A stretch of DNA of 64,000 nucleotides, taken from positions 1,488,001 to 1,552,000 of the forward strand of contig NZ_CP166840.1 of assembly GCF_041346925.1 (NCBI RefSeq), in the 5' to 3' direction. Positions 24,194-34,254 of the stretch are shown piece after piece (the first letter of the stretch is position 1; the number at the start of each line of letters is the position of its first letter). The stretch is from Agaribacterium sp. ZY112. GTDB taxonomy: Bacteria > Pseudomonadota > Gammaproteobacteria > Pseudomonadales > Cellvibrionaceae. The translations under genes and the position numbers were made by a program. The notes below the pieces were generated by a model. That model was not told where the DNA came from, ran no database searches, and worked only from the letters and a program-made list of their open reading frames with translations.

Positions 24194-25531
24194 ATGTCTA
24201 AAATTTTTATCGGTGGCAAAGAATATTTCCCAGAAATAAGCGCAATTCAATATGAAGGTCCAGAGTCGGATAACCCCTTAGCGTTTAAATACTACGACGC
24301 TAATAAAGTTATTGGCTCAAAGACCATGGCAGAGCATTTACGTTTTGCTGTGTGTTATTGGCATACTTTCTGTGGCAAGGGTACGGACCCCTTTGGTGGT
24401 GATACCCAACACTTTGCTTGGGATGTGGCTGCCGACCCTATGTCTGCAGCGTTACAAAAAGTAGACGCAGCCTTTGAATTATTCTCCAAATTGGGGGTGC
24501 CTTATTATTGTTTTCACGATAGAGATTTAGCGCCAGAAGGTGCCAATGTGCTGGAATCTGAAGCTAACTTACAGCGCTTAGTTTCTGAAGCTAAAATTCG
24601 TCAACAAGAAAGCGGTTTAAAGCTGTTATGGGGTACAGCAAACGTATTTAGCCATCCGCGTTATATGAACGGTGCTTCAACGAATCCGAACTTCCAAGTC
24701 CTGACTCACGCAGCGGCACAAGTGAAAGCAGCTATAGATGCCACCATTGAACTCGGCGGTGAGAACTATGTATTTTGGGGTGGGCGTGAAGGTTATATTT
24801 CTTTGTTGAACAGCAATACAAAACAAGAAACTGAGAACATGGCTCGTTTTTTACAAACGGCACGAGACTATGCTCGCCAGCAAGGCTTTAAAGGTACTTT
24901 TTTAATTGAGCCTAAACCAATGGAACCGACAAAACATCAATATGATTTTGATGCGCAAACGGTGATTGGCTTTTTGCGAGAGCACGGCTTAGATAAGGAT
25001 TTTAAATTAAATATTGAGGCTAATCACGCTACCTTGGCAGGCCATACCTTTGCACACGAGCTGCAAATGTGTGCGAATGCTGGAATGCTCGGTAGCATCG
25101 ATGCTAACCGCGGTGATGCACAAAACGGTTGGGATACCGATCAGTTTCCGGTTGATATGTACGATGCAGTACACGGTATGATGGTTGTGCTTGAAAGTGG
25201 CGGTTTTAGTAGTGGTGGCCTGAATTTTGATGCTAAAGTTCGCCGTGAATCTGTAGATATGGAAGATATTCTCCTTGGTCATATAGGCGGTATGGATGCC
25301 TTTGCAAAAGGCTTAGAGGTTGCTCACTCTATTTTACATGACAGTTCATATTTACAGCGTAAGCAAGAGCGTTATCACACCTATGCTCAAGGAGCGGGCG
25401 CTGATTTTAGCGCCGGTAAATTAAACCTAAATCAGCTTCGCGACTTGGCTATTGAATACGGTGAGCCTAAAGCTCTTAGCGGTAAACAAGAGTGGTTTGA
25501 AAATTTAATAAATCAATATTTATTAAAATAA
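24194..25531 (+). CDS. xylA: Xylose isomerase
   Basis: 445 residues, the length typical of the long (class II) isomerases. Metal and substrate residues are visible: [13 protein letters not shown] (catalytic His and Asp), [16 protein letters not shown] (metal-binding Glu and the conserved Lys), [34 protein letters not shown] and [13 protein letters not shown]. It interconverts D-xylose and D-xylulose. AAGGA precedes the ATG by 8 bases. Confidence 0.96.
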   Translation: MSKIFIGGKEYFPEISAIQYEGPESDNPLAFKYYDANKVIGSKTMAEHLRFAVCYWHTFCGKGTDPFGGDTQHFAWDVAADPMSAALQKVDAAFELFSKLGVPYYCFHDRDLAPEGANVLESEANLQRLVSEAKIRQQESGLKLLWGTANVFSHPRYMNGASTNPNFQVLTHAAAQVKAAIDATIELGGENYVFWGGREGYISLLNSNTKQETENMARFLQTARDYARQQGFKGTFLIEPKPMEPTKHQYDFDAQTVIGFLREHGLDKDFKLNIEANHATLAGHTFAHELQMCANAGMLGSIDANRGDAQNGWDTDQFPVDMYDAVHGMMVVLESGGFSSGGLNFDAKVRRESVDMEDILLGHIGGMDAFAKGLEVAHSILHDSSYLQRKQERYHTYAQGAGADFSAGKLNLNQLRDLAIEYGEPKALSGKQEWFENLINQYLLK

Positions 25532-25549
25532 ATCCCTTAAGGGAAAGGT

Positions 25550-25590
25550 GCTTAGCGGCACCCATTACATATGTTTTTGGGTGCCTAAGC
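25550..25590. terminator. Hairpin after xylA
   Basis: Inverted repeat GCTTAG-C-GGCACCCA (25550-25564) with TGGGTGCCTAAGC (25578-25590), one bulge. It lies 18 bases after xylA. It is not followed by a T-run. Confidence 0.6.
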
Positions 25591-25685
25591 TATGAGTTTT
25601 CTGGGAATAGAGTACTGCCCAAAGTGAGGGGACTTCCCCCTTTTTTTAATTTTTTTACTAATCCGTTTTTTAAGAAGCGGATAGT

Positions 25686-26699
25686 TTAAGAAGTCGCTTT
25701 GGCTGTCGACTTCCGCATAATTAGCTGGTGGGGAATAATCTCAGTTTTAGCCGCCGTATCTTTACCTTCAATGGCATCAATTAAGCGCAAAAGCACTCGT
25801 TTACCTATCAATTCAGTCGGTTGAGCAATGGTGGTTAGGGGCGGATCTTGCACTTCGGCATAGCGGATATCATCAAAGCCGATGATAGAAATATCTTCAG
25901 GGATACGCAGTTTTGCTGTTTTGACTTCATGCATACAGCCAATGGCCATTTCATCATTTGCACAAAAAATAGCAGTGGGTTTTTCAACTTGGGCTAATAA
26001 TCGAGTTGTCGCTAAGCGTGCACCGCCTATGCTTAGCCCACCTTCTTCCAGATAGTAATTGGGCACCTGAAGGCCAGCTTCTTGCATTGCGTCTCTAAAA
26101 CCGCGCTCTCTATCCTGAGTCAGCGTTGATGATTTATCACCATAGATAAATGCAACTCTTTTGTGTCCTAGTGTTATTAAGTGTTCGGTTGCGTCTTTAG
26201 CGGCAGCGTAGTTGTCAATACGAACATTAGGAAAGCTATTGAGTTCAGAGCTAACACTTTCACACCCTAAGACAATGGGTTGGTCGCAGGCTTGTTCTTT
26301 AGCAAAGTTATCACTAAAGGGATAGACACTGGCAAGTAGGATAATACCATCGGCCTGTTTAGAGATAATCATATCGTTATATTGCTCAGCGCTAAGAGAA
26401 TCTAGCTTTGCTTCGCGGATGACAATACTGTACTTGTGCTGCTTGGCTGCTTTCATTAACCCAGACATCACCCCTGAAAAAAATGGGTCGCCAATAGAAG
26501 GTAAAACAACAAAGATAATGCCAGATTTGCCTCGGCGAAAATTCCGGGCAAGGGTGTTTAATGAATAGCCTGTTGCTTTAATGGCTGCTTGGACTTTCTC
26601 TCGTGTGCCTTTTTTGACAAGCTCTGGGTCATTGATATAACGAGATACCGTCGCAGTTGATACTTCTGCAAGTCGTGCAACGTCTTTAATTGAAGCCAT
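25686..26699 (-). CDS. LacI-family transcriptional regulator of the xylose genes
   Basis: 337 residues from the ATG at 26699 (MASIKDVARLAEVSTATVSRYIN), the canonical LacI-family N-terminus; an in-frame start 10 codons upstream is less likely. The helix-turn-helix is followed by the hinge ATGYSLNTLARNFRRG and a periplasmic-binding-type effector domain (GIIFVVLPSIGDPFFSG...). It presumably represses the divergent symporter and xylB-xylA operons through the operator at 22518 and is relieved by xylose or a derivative. It is unlike E. coli XylR, which is an AraC-type activator. Confidence 0.87.
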   Translation of the reverse strand: MASIKDVARLAEVSTATVSRYINDPELVKKGTREKVQAAIKATGYSLNTLARNFRRGKSGIIFVVLPSIGDPFFSGVMSGLMKAAKQHKYSIVIREAKLDSLSAEQYNDMIISKQADGIILLASVYPFSDNFAKEQACDQPIVLGCESVSSELNSFPNVRIDNYAAAKDATEHLITLGHKRVAFIYGDKSSTLTQDRERGFRDAMQEAGLQVPNYYLEEGGLSIGGARLATTRLLAQVEKPTAIFCANDEMAIGCMHEVKTAKLRIPEDISIIGFDDIRYAEVQDPPLTTIAQPTELIGKRVLLRLIDAIEGKDTAAKTEIIPHQLIMRKSTAKATS

Positions 26700-26875
26700 A
26701 GCTAAGGTCCAGTGCTGCTGAGCTGGCATGAAGTTGCCAGTCTTAGAAAGACCAACATTTTACTCACCACTTATAACTTAGCAAGATGGAAAATAGGAGG
26801 GTGGAGTGCGCAGCTTAGACTTTGTTAGCTCAGGCTTTAGTCTGAGAGTGCGCACTAGAGTAAAGCTTGGGCTAC

Positions 26876-27289
26876 TTAGTCATCGGCTGATTCAAGGTAA
26901 TCTAACCAGCTAAGTACAATGTCGTTATAACTGCACACACCAATGACTTCTTCATTCTCTATGACCGGAGCTGAGCTCAAACCAAAGCGATTAAATAAAC
27001 GTGCGCAGTATTTAATATCCATCTCGGGGCGTACGCTAATAACGGGTTTGGCCATAATCTCGTAAAGATTCACGCGGTCTGGGTTGCGGTCTACGGCAAT
27101 GACTTCTTTGGCTATATCACTGAGCTGAACCTGACCGAATTCATCGTGACTGTTGCGCTTTTTAATGATGACTTTTTTATAGTTATTGGCCTTCATAATC
27201 GCCAGTGCGTCGGCGACAGTCATCAAACCATCAACCAATTCAAAGCGTTGGTTCATGACGTCACGGCAGGTAATGATGTGTTTTTTCAT
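26876..27289 (-). CDS. CBS-domain protein, last gene of the DUF1538-PII operon
   Basis: 137 residues with two CBS motifs (about 7-60, and 73-130: IMAKPVISVRPEMDIKYCARLFNRFGLSSAPVIENEEVIGVCSYNDIVLSW). CBS pairs bind adenosine nucleotides and regulate attached or partner proteins. Its start overlaps the PII-like stop by 4 bases, so it belongs to the same operon. It may sense the adenylate state and act on the transporter with the PII-like protein. Confidence 0.85.
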   Translation of the reverse strand: MKKHIITCRDVMNQRFELVDGLMTVADALAIMKANNYKKVIIKKRNSHDEFGQVQLSDIAKEVIAVDRNPDRVNLYEIMAKPVISVRPEMDIKYCARLFNRFGLSSAPVIENEEVIGVCSYNDIVLSWLDYLESADD

Positions 27290-27636
27290 AGCTCGTCCTC
27301 AATTTTGCTTGAGAGTTCCTCTATCTGATGACTAACCCCAACGGCATCTTCTACGTCAATTTGAATCGCAATGCCGGCGCTTGAATTTGCCTCAAAACCG
27401 CCTGCTTGTTCGATGGTTTCAAGTATGTGTCTGCTTAAGTGTTCCTCTACTAAGAACAGCAACACGTCACGCTGGGTTTCAAGGCTTAAACCAAAGAAGG
27501 TACGTTTCTTGTTTAAACCTTCTCCACGTGCGTTGTTGATAATAGTGGATCCGGTTGCACCTGCATCACGTGCTGCTTCGAGGACCGCATCGGTGCGGTC
27601 ATCTTCAACAAAAGCAATGATTAGTTTAAAGCGCAT
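27286..27636 (-). CDS. PII-like signalling protein
   Basis: 116 residues from the ATG at 27636 ([20 protein letters not shown]), with GAGG 9 bases upstream. It has the ferredoxin-like PII fold pattern: first strand, helix, ARDAGATGSTIINNARGEG, then a T-loop region LNKKRTFFGLSLETQRDVLLFLVEE and GIAIQIDVEDAVGV at the end. The T-loop lacks the GlnB uridylylation motif, so it is probably a member of the wider PII-like group. Such trimers bind nucleotides or small metabolites and gate transporters. Its start overlaps the second DUF1538 gene by 11 bases. Confidence 0.83.
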   Translation of the reverse strand: MRFKLIIAFVEDDRTDAVLEAARDAGATGSTIINNARGEGLNKKRTFFGLSLETQRDVLLFLVEEHLSRHILETIEQAGGFEANSSAGIAIQIDVEDAVGVSHQIEELSSKIEDEL

Positions 27637-28396
27637 CGTCTTGGTCCTCTTGTGTTGAATCAGATTTATGTTGGCCGCGCCATTGGGCAATTTGTGCGTA
27701 AGCCATAACGGTGATCATTGGAAATAACGAGGCGAAGGCAATTAGACCAAAGCCATCAATCAGAGCGCTGCGGCCTTCAATGTTTTCCGCAAGACCGAGG
27801 CCGAGAGCCGCTACTAAGGGAACTGTTACGGTTGATGTAGTCACACCGCCACTGTCATAAGCAAGTGGAATAATCAGCTTGGGAGCGAGCGTGGTTTGTA
27901 TCACTACCACAATGTAACCGGCAATAATAAACCAATGTATGGGGTAGCCTGAGACAATACGCCAAGCTCCTAGGCTAATACCTATGGCAACACCTAACGC
28001 CACAGCAAGGCGCAGGCCCCAAACACCAATAGCACCACCACTGACTTGGTTGGCTTTAATCGCTACGGCAATTAAAGAAGGTTCTGCAATAGTGGTGCTG
28101 GCACCAATGGCAAAGGCAAATAAATAGACCCATAAAAATCCACCGCTACGTTCTCCCAGCTCTATCAGTTGGGTTGCCATCGAGCGTCCAACAGGAAACA
28201 AGGCTTGTTCTAAACCGAGCAGAAAAAAGCTTAAACCGACTATTACTAATGCAAAGCCTGTAAGAATACGCTCTGGTGCGGGCAAGGGTCTGCGAATAAC
28301 AAAAAGTTGAAAACCAAAAATGATCGCCGCGATAGGTAAGACATCGATCACTGTGGTCAGCAGAGTCGAACATAAATGAGTAAGCCATCCCATCAT
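27626..28396 (-). CDS. DUF1538 membrane protein B
   Basis: 256 residues, seven or so predicted spans. It shares with its upstream neighbour the motif block [18 protein letters not shown] and [17 protein letters not shown] followed by [16 protein letters not shown], marking both as DUF1538 paralogues. Repeated conserved polar/glycine motifs in the membrane are typical of a transporter core built from two homologous halves. It starts inside the end of the first DUF1538 gene (4-base overlap). Substrate unknown. Confidence 0.83.
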   Translation of the reverse strand: MMGWLTHLCSTLLTTVIDVLPIAAIIFGFQLFVIRRPLPAPERILTGFALVIVGLSFFLLGLEQALFPVGRSMATQLIELGERSGGFLWVYLFAFAIGASTTIAEPSLIAVAIKANQVSGGAIGVWGLRLAVALGVAIGISLGAWRIVSGYPIHWFIIAGYIVVVIQTTLAPKLIIPLAYDSGGVTTSTVTVPLVAALGLGLAENIEGRSALIDGFGLIAFASLFPMITVMAYAQIAQWRGQHKSDSTQEDQDDAL

Positions 28397-29121
28397 GAGT
28401 GTAATACCATGCCGTAAATCATGACAAACATCATTGGTGTTAATGAGGCGAAGGCGATTAGGCCAAAGCCATCAACCATGGGGTTGCGCCCTTTAATTGA
28501 TGAAGCCAAACCAACACCCAGCGCAGTAACAAGTGGTACCGTTATTGTTGAGGTGGTAACCCCGCCGCTGTCATAAGCAATACCGATAATTTCTGCCGGA
28601 GCAAAAAAAGTGAGACAAATAACGAGTACATAACCACCAATAATAAAGTACTGAATTGGCCAGCCTTTAATAATACGCCAAACACCAATAACGATGGCTA
28701 GGCCCACACTAAAAGCGACGGTGTAGCGCAGGCCTTGGGCATAAGCGCGCTTGGCTTCAGCGCTTGTTGCAATAGCGCCTCCGGCGGCAGCAACTTCAGA
28801 GGCCTCTTTCGCAACAGCGATAAGCGCAGGTTCGGCAACCGTGGTGCCAAAGCCTAAGCAAAAGGCAAATGCTAACAGCCAAAATGCGCTACCTTTTTTC
28901 GCAAAGGCATAAGCCATGCTTTCACCGATGGGGAATAAGCCCATCTCCAAGCCACGAATAAACAGGCTTAAGCCAATCGCAACCATTAGAATGCCGCCGA
29001 GCACGGAAGCGACATCAGGCAGCATTTGTTGCAGCACAACAAGCTGAAAAAAAACAATGACAGCAATAATTGGCGCTAAGTCACGCAAGCTGCTGACAAA
29101 GGATTCAAAAAGTAATTTCAT
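28393..29121 (-). CDS. DUF1538 membrane protein A, first gene of the operon
   Basis: 242 residues with about six or seven spans. Motifs [18 protein letters not shown] and [17 protein letters not shown], then [19 protein letters not shown]. The two DUF1538 proteins align along most of their length, so they probably arose by duplication and may form a heterodimeric transporter. It heads a four-gene, fully overlapping minus-strand operon (DUF1538-DUF1538-PII-CBS). Confidence 0.83.
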   Translation of the reverse strand: MKLLFESFVSSLRDLAPIIAVIVFFQLVVLQQMLPDVASVLGGILMVAIGLSLFIRGLEMGLFPIGESMAYAFAKKGSAFWLLAFAFCLGFGTTVAEPALIAVAKEASEVAAAGGAIATSAEAKRAYAQGLRYTVAFSVGLAIVIGVWRIIKGWPIQYFIIGGYVLVICLTFFAPAEIIGIAYDSGGVTTSTITVPLVTALGVGLASSIKGRNPMVDGFGLIAFASLTPMMFVMIYGMVLHS

Positions 29122-29528
29122 AAACTTAATCTAAGGTGAGGCCGTACTTGCTGTCTACTTTTAAGCACGTTAACTATTAAAAGTTTGATGCTAGCCAACT
29201 TTAAGCATCTTCACTAGTGCTTGGACGGTGAAACAATTACTAGTGCAGATCGTTGGTTGAGGGCGAGCCAATAAGGAGGGTAGTGACTCTGGTCAATCTA
29301 GAATACTAGCTATAAAAAACGTAGAGGTCTGCTAGGAAAGTGAACTTTTTTTTCGTTGAGTCTAACTGCTATTTAATAGCTCTGAGGTGGGCTATCTGAG
29401 TACGGTTATAGCTATATCCGTGAGATCTTCCTAGTAAATTTCTTGACCGTATTGTTGCACACCTTTAGTCTGTTTTTTTTGGGATTGACCACTTTGTTGT
29501 TACGTAGGTTTTATAGGATATTATTTAA
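29122..29528. other. Divergent intergenic region
   Basis: About 400 AT-rich bases between the DUF1538 operon and the poly-serine lipoprotein gene, which read away from each other, so it should hold both promoters. A tract TAACTATTAAAAGTTTGATGCTAGC near 29168 has A/T character suited to a promoter but no element was assigned. No gene is visible. Confidence 0.4.
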
Positions 29529-32500
29529 ATGAAGTTACCTGTGATTCATCTGAAGTTTGTTTTACTTTTAGTGTTTAGCTTGTGTGTAGGCTCCTGTGGT
29601 GGAGGTAGCGCTAAAGGTGAGGGGGGAAGCTCCAGTTCGTCGGGTTCTAGTAGTAGCTCATCCAGTTCTAGCTCAAGTTCATCGGGTTCTAGTAGTAGCT
29701 CATCCAGTTCTAGCTCAAGTTCATCGGGTTCTAGTAGTAGCTCATCCAGTTCTAGCTCAAGTTCATCGGGTTCTAGTAGTAGCTCATCCAGTTCTAGCTC
29801 AAGTTCATCGGGTTCTAGTAGTAGCTCATCCAGTTCTAGCTCAAGTTCATCGGGTTCTAGTAGTAGCTCATCCAGTTCTAGCTCAAGTTCATCGGGCTCT
29901 AGTAGTAGCTCATCCAGTTCTAGCTCCGGCTCACCTGATCCTGTAGTTGCTTTGCATGAGCCTTTGGTCTCTCGTGAGGCGTTTAATGGATTTTTTCCAG
30001 GGGAGCTTCATTCGGATGGCATACTGTCTTTGCGCGGTATATATAGCGCAAAGAGTGCTAGACAATACATGCTTTGGGATCCAGGGTCAGATGAACTGGA
30101 ATTTTATCCAGAATCGTTTATATCCAATACTAAACCGAAATACGCTCATAGTTTAAGGGGCGTTTTTTCTCTAAGCGAAGATAGAGAGCTCTATCTAACT
30201 ACTGCCACAGAACATAGAAGAATAAGCGAAGAGCATAGCGTTGTTGAATATTGGCTTTCTGATGATCATAGCAAACTGTTATTTTTAACTCAGTCGTCAC
30301 CAGAATTAGTTAATACGCCGGAGGGAAGTGTCGTACATAGGGGGGGCATATTGTATGTGCTTGACCTAGATGCATATAGCATTACTCAGTTAAGCCCTAA
30401 TAACGCTCGTCAAACAATCTTAAAAGATGGCGAGCTTAGCTGGCCGAAGCCAAATAAAACTCGGCCGGTATTTTTACCCAACGGTCAACGGGTTATTTAT
30501 GCCGTATATATTGAGAATGAGCAGCGTATTGAACTACGTTCGGCCAATGTTGATGGTACTGAAAGTGTCGTATTGCATTCCAGCCTTTCAACAGAGCCTG
30601 TTTCTAGGTGGTACGAGTTGGAGCATACTTTTGTCTTTAAAGTATCACCGGATTCTTCTCGAGTTGTATATATGATAAGGGATGGGGATAAAGCGGAGCT
30701 CTATTCCATTCAACCGACCGGTATCGGTAATGTGAAAATTAGCGGCGATATTGTTGATGGGGGTTCTGTTTCAAGTGGGGAGCAATTTACAGCAGATATC
30801 AGCCCAAATAGTGCTCATGTGATTTTTAAGGCAAATGCGGAAGACGTTGATCGAGAAGACTTATATAGTGTTTCTATTACGGGTGGAGATCGCTTCCAGC
30901 TTAATCCAAATTTTTCGGTAACACATCAGGCGCCAATTCTTGCAGAGGGCAATAACGTTTTTTATGCTGTAAATGAAAATGGGTTTATATCTCTCTATGC
31001 TACAAATATTGATGAAAGGGAAAGGGTCTTACTTAATGGCTCTGTGGATCTTACTATAATTAAAGATCAAACCTTAAACTTTGATGAAAGCCTATTAGTA
31101 TATTTAGGCTATGATGAAACTCATTCATACGGAATTTTTGCATCAAATACAGATGGGGCCGGCACTATAAAGGCTTCTGGTGTTTTGCCGGATAACGAAA
31201 GAATTAGTGCTGACCCTAGTTACCTTCCTTTATTTTATTTAAGTCAGCATGGCAATGTTGCTGCATTTAATGTTAAAGATAGTATCAGTCATGATCAGAG
31301 GGTGTATGTAGTAAATTTGGATGGAACTGGTAGGGCTTTGATAGGGCCTCATAATCCAGAATCGACCTTCACAACTAACAGAATAATAGGTGTAAGTAAT
31401 GAAAAAGTGTTTTTTAGTTCTGATGCTTTTGACGGAAGGTATAGTAATAAATTATACGAGTACACCATTGCTACTGATACCTTAGAGAAGGTAAGCGATA
31501 ATTTTGGCGATTATATTTCAGAAGATGTAACGGGCTCATTTTTATTGAGTGAGGACGGTTTAAACTCTGCGTTCTATACGGGAGGATCAGCTTATCAGGA
31601 GGTGGCTGTTCTTACCCACTCACCAGAAAACGCATGTCGAACTGAGGTGGATGAAGGTGGATCACTTGTAGATCTAAAAGCAAACTTCTTTATGGGGGGA
31701 AATGCTGAGTACGTCTATTACACTACTTGGTTAAGAGATGCTGCCGATATTCTTACGCGTGTAAAACTAAGTGATTGTAGTTCTGAAGTAATAAGTGCAG
31801 ATTTTCCTGAGCTTCCTATGAGAGTTAAACCTTCTCGAAATGGAGAAAAGCTAGTTGTCGTGGGGAAAAATGGCGGTATTTTCAGTGTTGATTCTGATGG
31901 TGGCAACCCGGTAGGTTTTAACCTTGACAGAACTAGTGGAGGTGTACAGAGTTCCAATGTCGGTGCAATGGCCATTAATGCGGGTTCCAGCCATGTAATA
32001 TACTTATCTAATGAAGCGGGAGACGGAGGGTATCAATTATATGCGTCACCGATTGATAGCTCAAATTCCGTTCAGGTTTCTATGGGGGGCTTGAGAGGTT
32101 CTACTTTCTCTTTTAAACCATTGATTACTTCAGATGCTAGCTGGATTGTTTATGCGGCCGTGCAAGATAATGATTATTTAGAACTCTATAAAGTAAAGCC
32201 TGATGGTAGTGAAAATACAAAAATAAATGGTGAACTTGTAGCTGATAGTGAAGTACAAGCAGAAATTGTTCAAAGCGATTATTTTACTTCTACGGCCATC
32301 ACTGACAATGGAGAGTTTGTGGTATACATGCAGATAGACTCGGAAAATACTTCGCAGTTATATTCTTCTGTTTTAGATTCTGATGCAGCCCCAGTGAAAG
32401 TAACAACACTATTTTCGAGTGGTGCAGGAATCAAAATAAATAAAGGCGCTCAGGGGCCAATGTTTACTCAAGCTTCTGGTTCCGCATTTACCCTTCTATC

Positions 32501-32990
32501 TAACTCTGATCGTGCTATATATATGGCAAGAAGCAGTAGCGAAGGTGTGTATGAGTTGTTTATATCCCAGATAAATGGAGAGGGCTCTATAAAACTAAGT
32601 CATTCCATAGGTGGTACAGAAGAGCTAAAAGACTACTCACTTTCTCCTGATGAATCTACAGCCTTATACACTACCTATGACTCTTTGGATTATCGTTATA
32701 ACTATTATGTGGCGAGCTTGGAGGGGGGGGATACTAGAAAGCTCATTGACGCAGGTTCTAGTTCGGAAGCGCACTTTATCGATGACACACGCATACTCCT
32801 GTTTGCTGAAATCGATGGTGTAAAAGGGTTCTATACTGTTTCCGTCTCTACAGGTGACACAGCTTTACTCTACGAAGTACCAGATAGTCGCTCTGTTGAA
32901 CTTGAGCGAGTTACGCAAACAAGGGCTTTCTTGAAGGGAGATATACGTCAATTAGGTGTGATTGAAATGTTCGAGATGGCTATACCATAA
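29529..32990 (+). CDS. Large poly-serine-linker lipoprotein with beta-propeller repeats
   Basis: 1153 residues. The lipoprotein signal ends LCVGSC (Cys23). Residues about 32-138 are Ser/Gly linker (units of thirteen Ser and one Gly). The rest is built of repeated short strands around blocks such as SPDSSRVVYMIRDGDKAELYSI, SPNSAHVIFKANAEDVDREDLYSVS and LTSDASWIVYAAVQDNDYLELYKV, the pattern of TolB/PD40-like beta-propellers. No catalytic motif was recognised. Poly-serine linkers are a hallmark of secreted carbohydrate-active proteins in Saccharophagus and relatives, so cell-surface sugar binding is possible but unproven. Confidence 0.82.
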   Translation: MKLPVIHLKFVLLLVFSLCVGSCGGGSAKGEGGSSSSSGSSSSSSSSSSSSSGSSSSSSSSSSSSSGSSSSSSSSSSSSSGSSSSSSSSSSSSSGSSSSSSSSSSSSSGSSSSSSSSSSSSSGSSSSSSSSSSGSPDPVVALHEPLVSREAFNGFFPGELHSDGILSLRGIYSAKSARQYMLWDPGSDELEFYPESFISNTKPKYAHSLRGVFSLSEDRELYLTTATEHRRISEEHSVVEYWLSDDHSKLLFLTQSSPELVNTPEGSVVHRGGILYVLDLDAYSITQLSPNNARQTILKDGELSWPKPNKTRPVFLPNGQRVIYAVYIENEQRIELRSANVDGTESVVLHSSLSTEPVSRWYELEHTFVFKVSPDSSRVVYMIRDGDKAELYSIQPTGIGNVKISGDIVDGGSVSSGEQFTADISPNSAHVIFKANAEDVDREDLYSVSITGGDRFQLNPNFSVTHQAPILAEGNNVFYAVNENGFISLYATNIDERERVLLNGSVDLTIIKDQTLNFDESLLVYLGYDETHSYGIFASNTDGAGTIKASGVLPDNERISADPSYLPLFYLSQHGNVAAFNVKDSISHDQRVYVVNLDGTGRALIGPHNPESTFTTNRIIGVSNEKVFFSSDAFDGRYSNKLYEYTIATDTLEKVSDNFGDYISEDVTGSFLLSEDGLNSAFYTGGSAYQEVAVLTHSPENACRTEVDEGGSLVDLKANFFMGGNAEYVYYTTWLRDAADILTRVKLSDCSSEVISADFPELPMRVKPSRNGEKLVVVGKNGGIFSVDSDGGNPVGFNLDRTSGGVQSSNVGAMAINAGSSHVIYLSNEAGDGGYQLYASPIDSSNSVQVSMGGLRGSTFSFKPLITSDASWIVYAAVQDNDYLELYKVKPDGSENTKINGELVADSEVQAEIVQSDYFTSTAITDNGEFVVYMQIDSENTSQLYSSVLDSDAAPVKVTTLFSSGAGIKINKGAQGPMFTQASGSAFTLLSNSDRAIYMARSSSEGVYELFISQINGEGSIKLSHSIGGTEELKDYSLSPDESTALYTTYDSLDYRYNYYVASLEGGDTRKLIDAGSSSEAHFIDDTRILLFAEIDGVKGFYTVSVSTGDTALLYEVPDSRSVELERVTQTRAFLKGDIRQLGVIEMFEMAIP
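29641..29934 (+). repeat. 42-bp tandem repeat encoding the Ser/Gly linker
   Basis: Seven near-perfect head-to-tail units begin at 29641, 29683, 29725, 29767, 29809, 29851 and 29893. The DNA is repeated far more exactly than a 14-residue serine block needs, since serine has six codons, so the array is recent or kept uniform by slippage or recombination. Unit number is likely to vary between strains. Confidence 0.93.
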
Positions 32991-33107
32991 ATATATAAGG
33001 TTAGTTTGGTTCGAAGGTCGGCAGGCATGTTTCTGTCGACCACGTTTTCTTTCTTCTCGGTTTTTATAAAATGATAATTAAGAGATCTTTATTCTGATCT
33101 TTAGGAT

Positions 33108-34244
33108 TTAGCGCAAGGCGTCGGCGGCTGCTTTTGATAGGTTGAGCACACACTGTTTAATGTGTTCATCAAGCTTGAGGCCACTTTCCATGTGTTCAAG
33201 TGAGCGGGTGCCGGTTTCGGATAAGATAGTTAATAAGGTGTGTTCTTGGGTATCGGTAAGCCCCATGCTAAAAAAGCTTTTTTCTACTTCTGCAACCATC
33301 TCATCTAAGATGCTGAGGCTGACTTTCTTATGTTCTTCTTGTTTACTTTGTAGATTGGCCAATACGCTTTGGGCTTCGTCTATGGCCTTATAAATTTGTG
33401 TGAGCTTTTTACTGGAACTTTCATTAAGTTTTTTAAAAAGCTCCAATTTAGCTCGACAGCCTTCTAACAAAGTCATTAAATGATCCTTGAGTGAGCCGCG
33501 TTTTTCATTGTCTGTAGGCATATTTTTAATAAGTAGTACAAGGTGTTCTTGCACAACAAACATGCGCTCGCCCTGCTCAAAGAAGGGCTGCTCATAAGCA
33601 CTAAAACGCTCTAGTAGTTCTTGCTCCAACATCGTTGGGTCGCCATTGCTGGTGAAGGCTAGGCGCTGGTTGCCTATATGAAAATACAGAGCGGCATTGA
33701 GGTTAATGTCGTTAAAAGCGCTGAGCGTGGCTTTCATTAGGTCATTTAGGTCGTTGGCAGAAAAACAGTTTCTAAAATAGTTGATGGTGGTGCTCAGGCC
33801 CGCACTCTCGCTGAGCATGGTGTAGACAATTTGGTTGGCTTGGTCGGCTTGTTCTTTAAGTTGATGGGTGCTTTTTACGCGTGAGGTTGCGCTGCGTACT
33901 TTTTGTAATAAAAGCTCACTGTCGTAGGGCTTGACTATGTAGTCGAGGGCGCCGAGTTCTAAGCCGCGAATGATTTCATCGGTGCTGTCATTGGCCGATA
34001 AAAAGATCACATCAATGCTGTTAAGCTCGGGGTCTTCCTTAATAATCTTGCAGGCCTCGTAGCCATCCATGTCGGGCATGTTGACATCCAGCAGAACGAC
34101 ATCGGGCTTTTGCTGTTTAAACAATTCAAACGCCTGTTTTGCACTTTTAGCGGCGTTAATTTGGTAGTCGTCCTTAAGAATGCTGAGCAGAAGGTGTATA
34201 TCTTCGGCGCTGTCGTCGATGACGGTTATTTTTAATTTGCTCAT
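33108..34244 (-). CDS. Response regulator with long coiled-coil output
   Basis: 378 residues. The N-terminal receiver domain has acidic pocket DD (about 10-11), phospho-acceptor Asp in PDVVLLDVNMPDMDG (about residue 54), Thr/Ser and the Lys in DYIVKPYDSE. The rest has no DNA-binding or enzyme domain. It has a helical segment (about 120-150), a middle alpha/beta part and a long C-terminal coiled coil (LTQIYKAIDEAQSVLANLQSKQEEHKK). It lies 10 bases downstream of the hybrid kinase gene, so the two are one operon. The output is unknown. Confidence 0.82.
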   Translation of the reverse strand: MSKLKITVIDDSAEDIHLLLSILKDDYQINAAKSAKQAFELFKQQKPDVVLLDVNMPDMDGYEACKIIKEDPELNSIDVIFLSANDSTDEIIRGLELGALDYIVKPYDSELLLQKVRSATSRVKSTHQLKEQADQANQIVYTMLSESAGLSTTINYFRNCFSANDLNDLMKATLSAFNDINLNAALYFHIGNQRLAFTSNGDPTMLEQELLERFSAYEQPFFEQGERMFVVQEHLVLLIKNMPTDNEKRGSLKDHLMTLLEGCRAKLELFKKLNESSSKKLTQIYKAIDEAQSVLANLQSKQEEHKKVSLSILDEMVAEVEKSFFSMGLTDTQEHTLLTILSETGTRSLEHMESGLKLDEHIKQCVLNLSKAAADALR

Positions 34245-34254
34245 AATCGTTCAC

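Noticed and set aside
29596..29946. 116-codon frame of VRRVLVVAHPVLAQVH repeats inside the poly-serine gene
   Set aside because: Pure second-frame reading of the 42-bp repeat.
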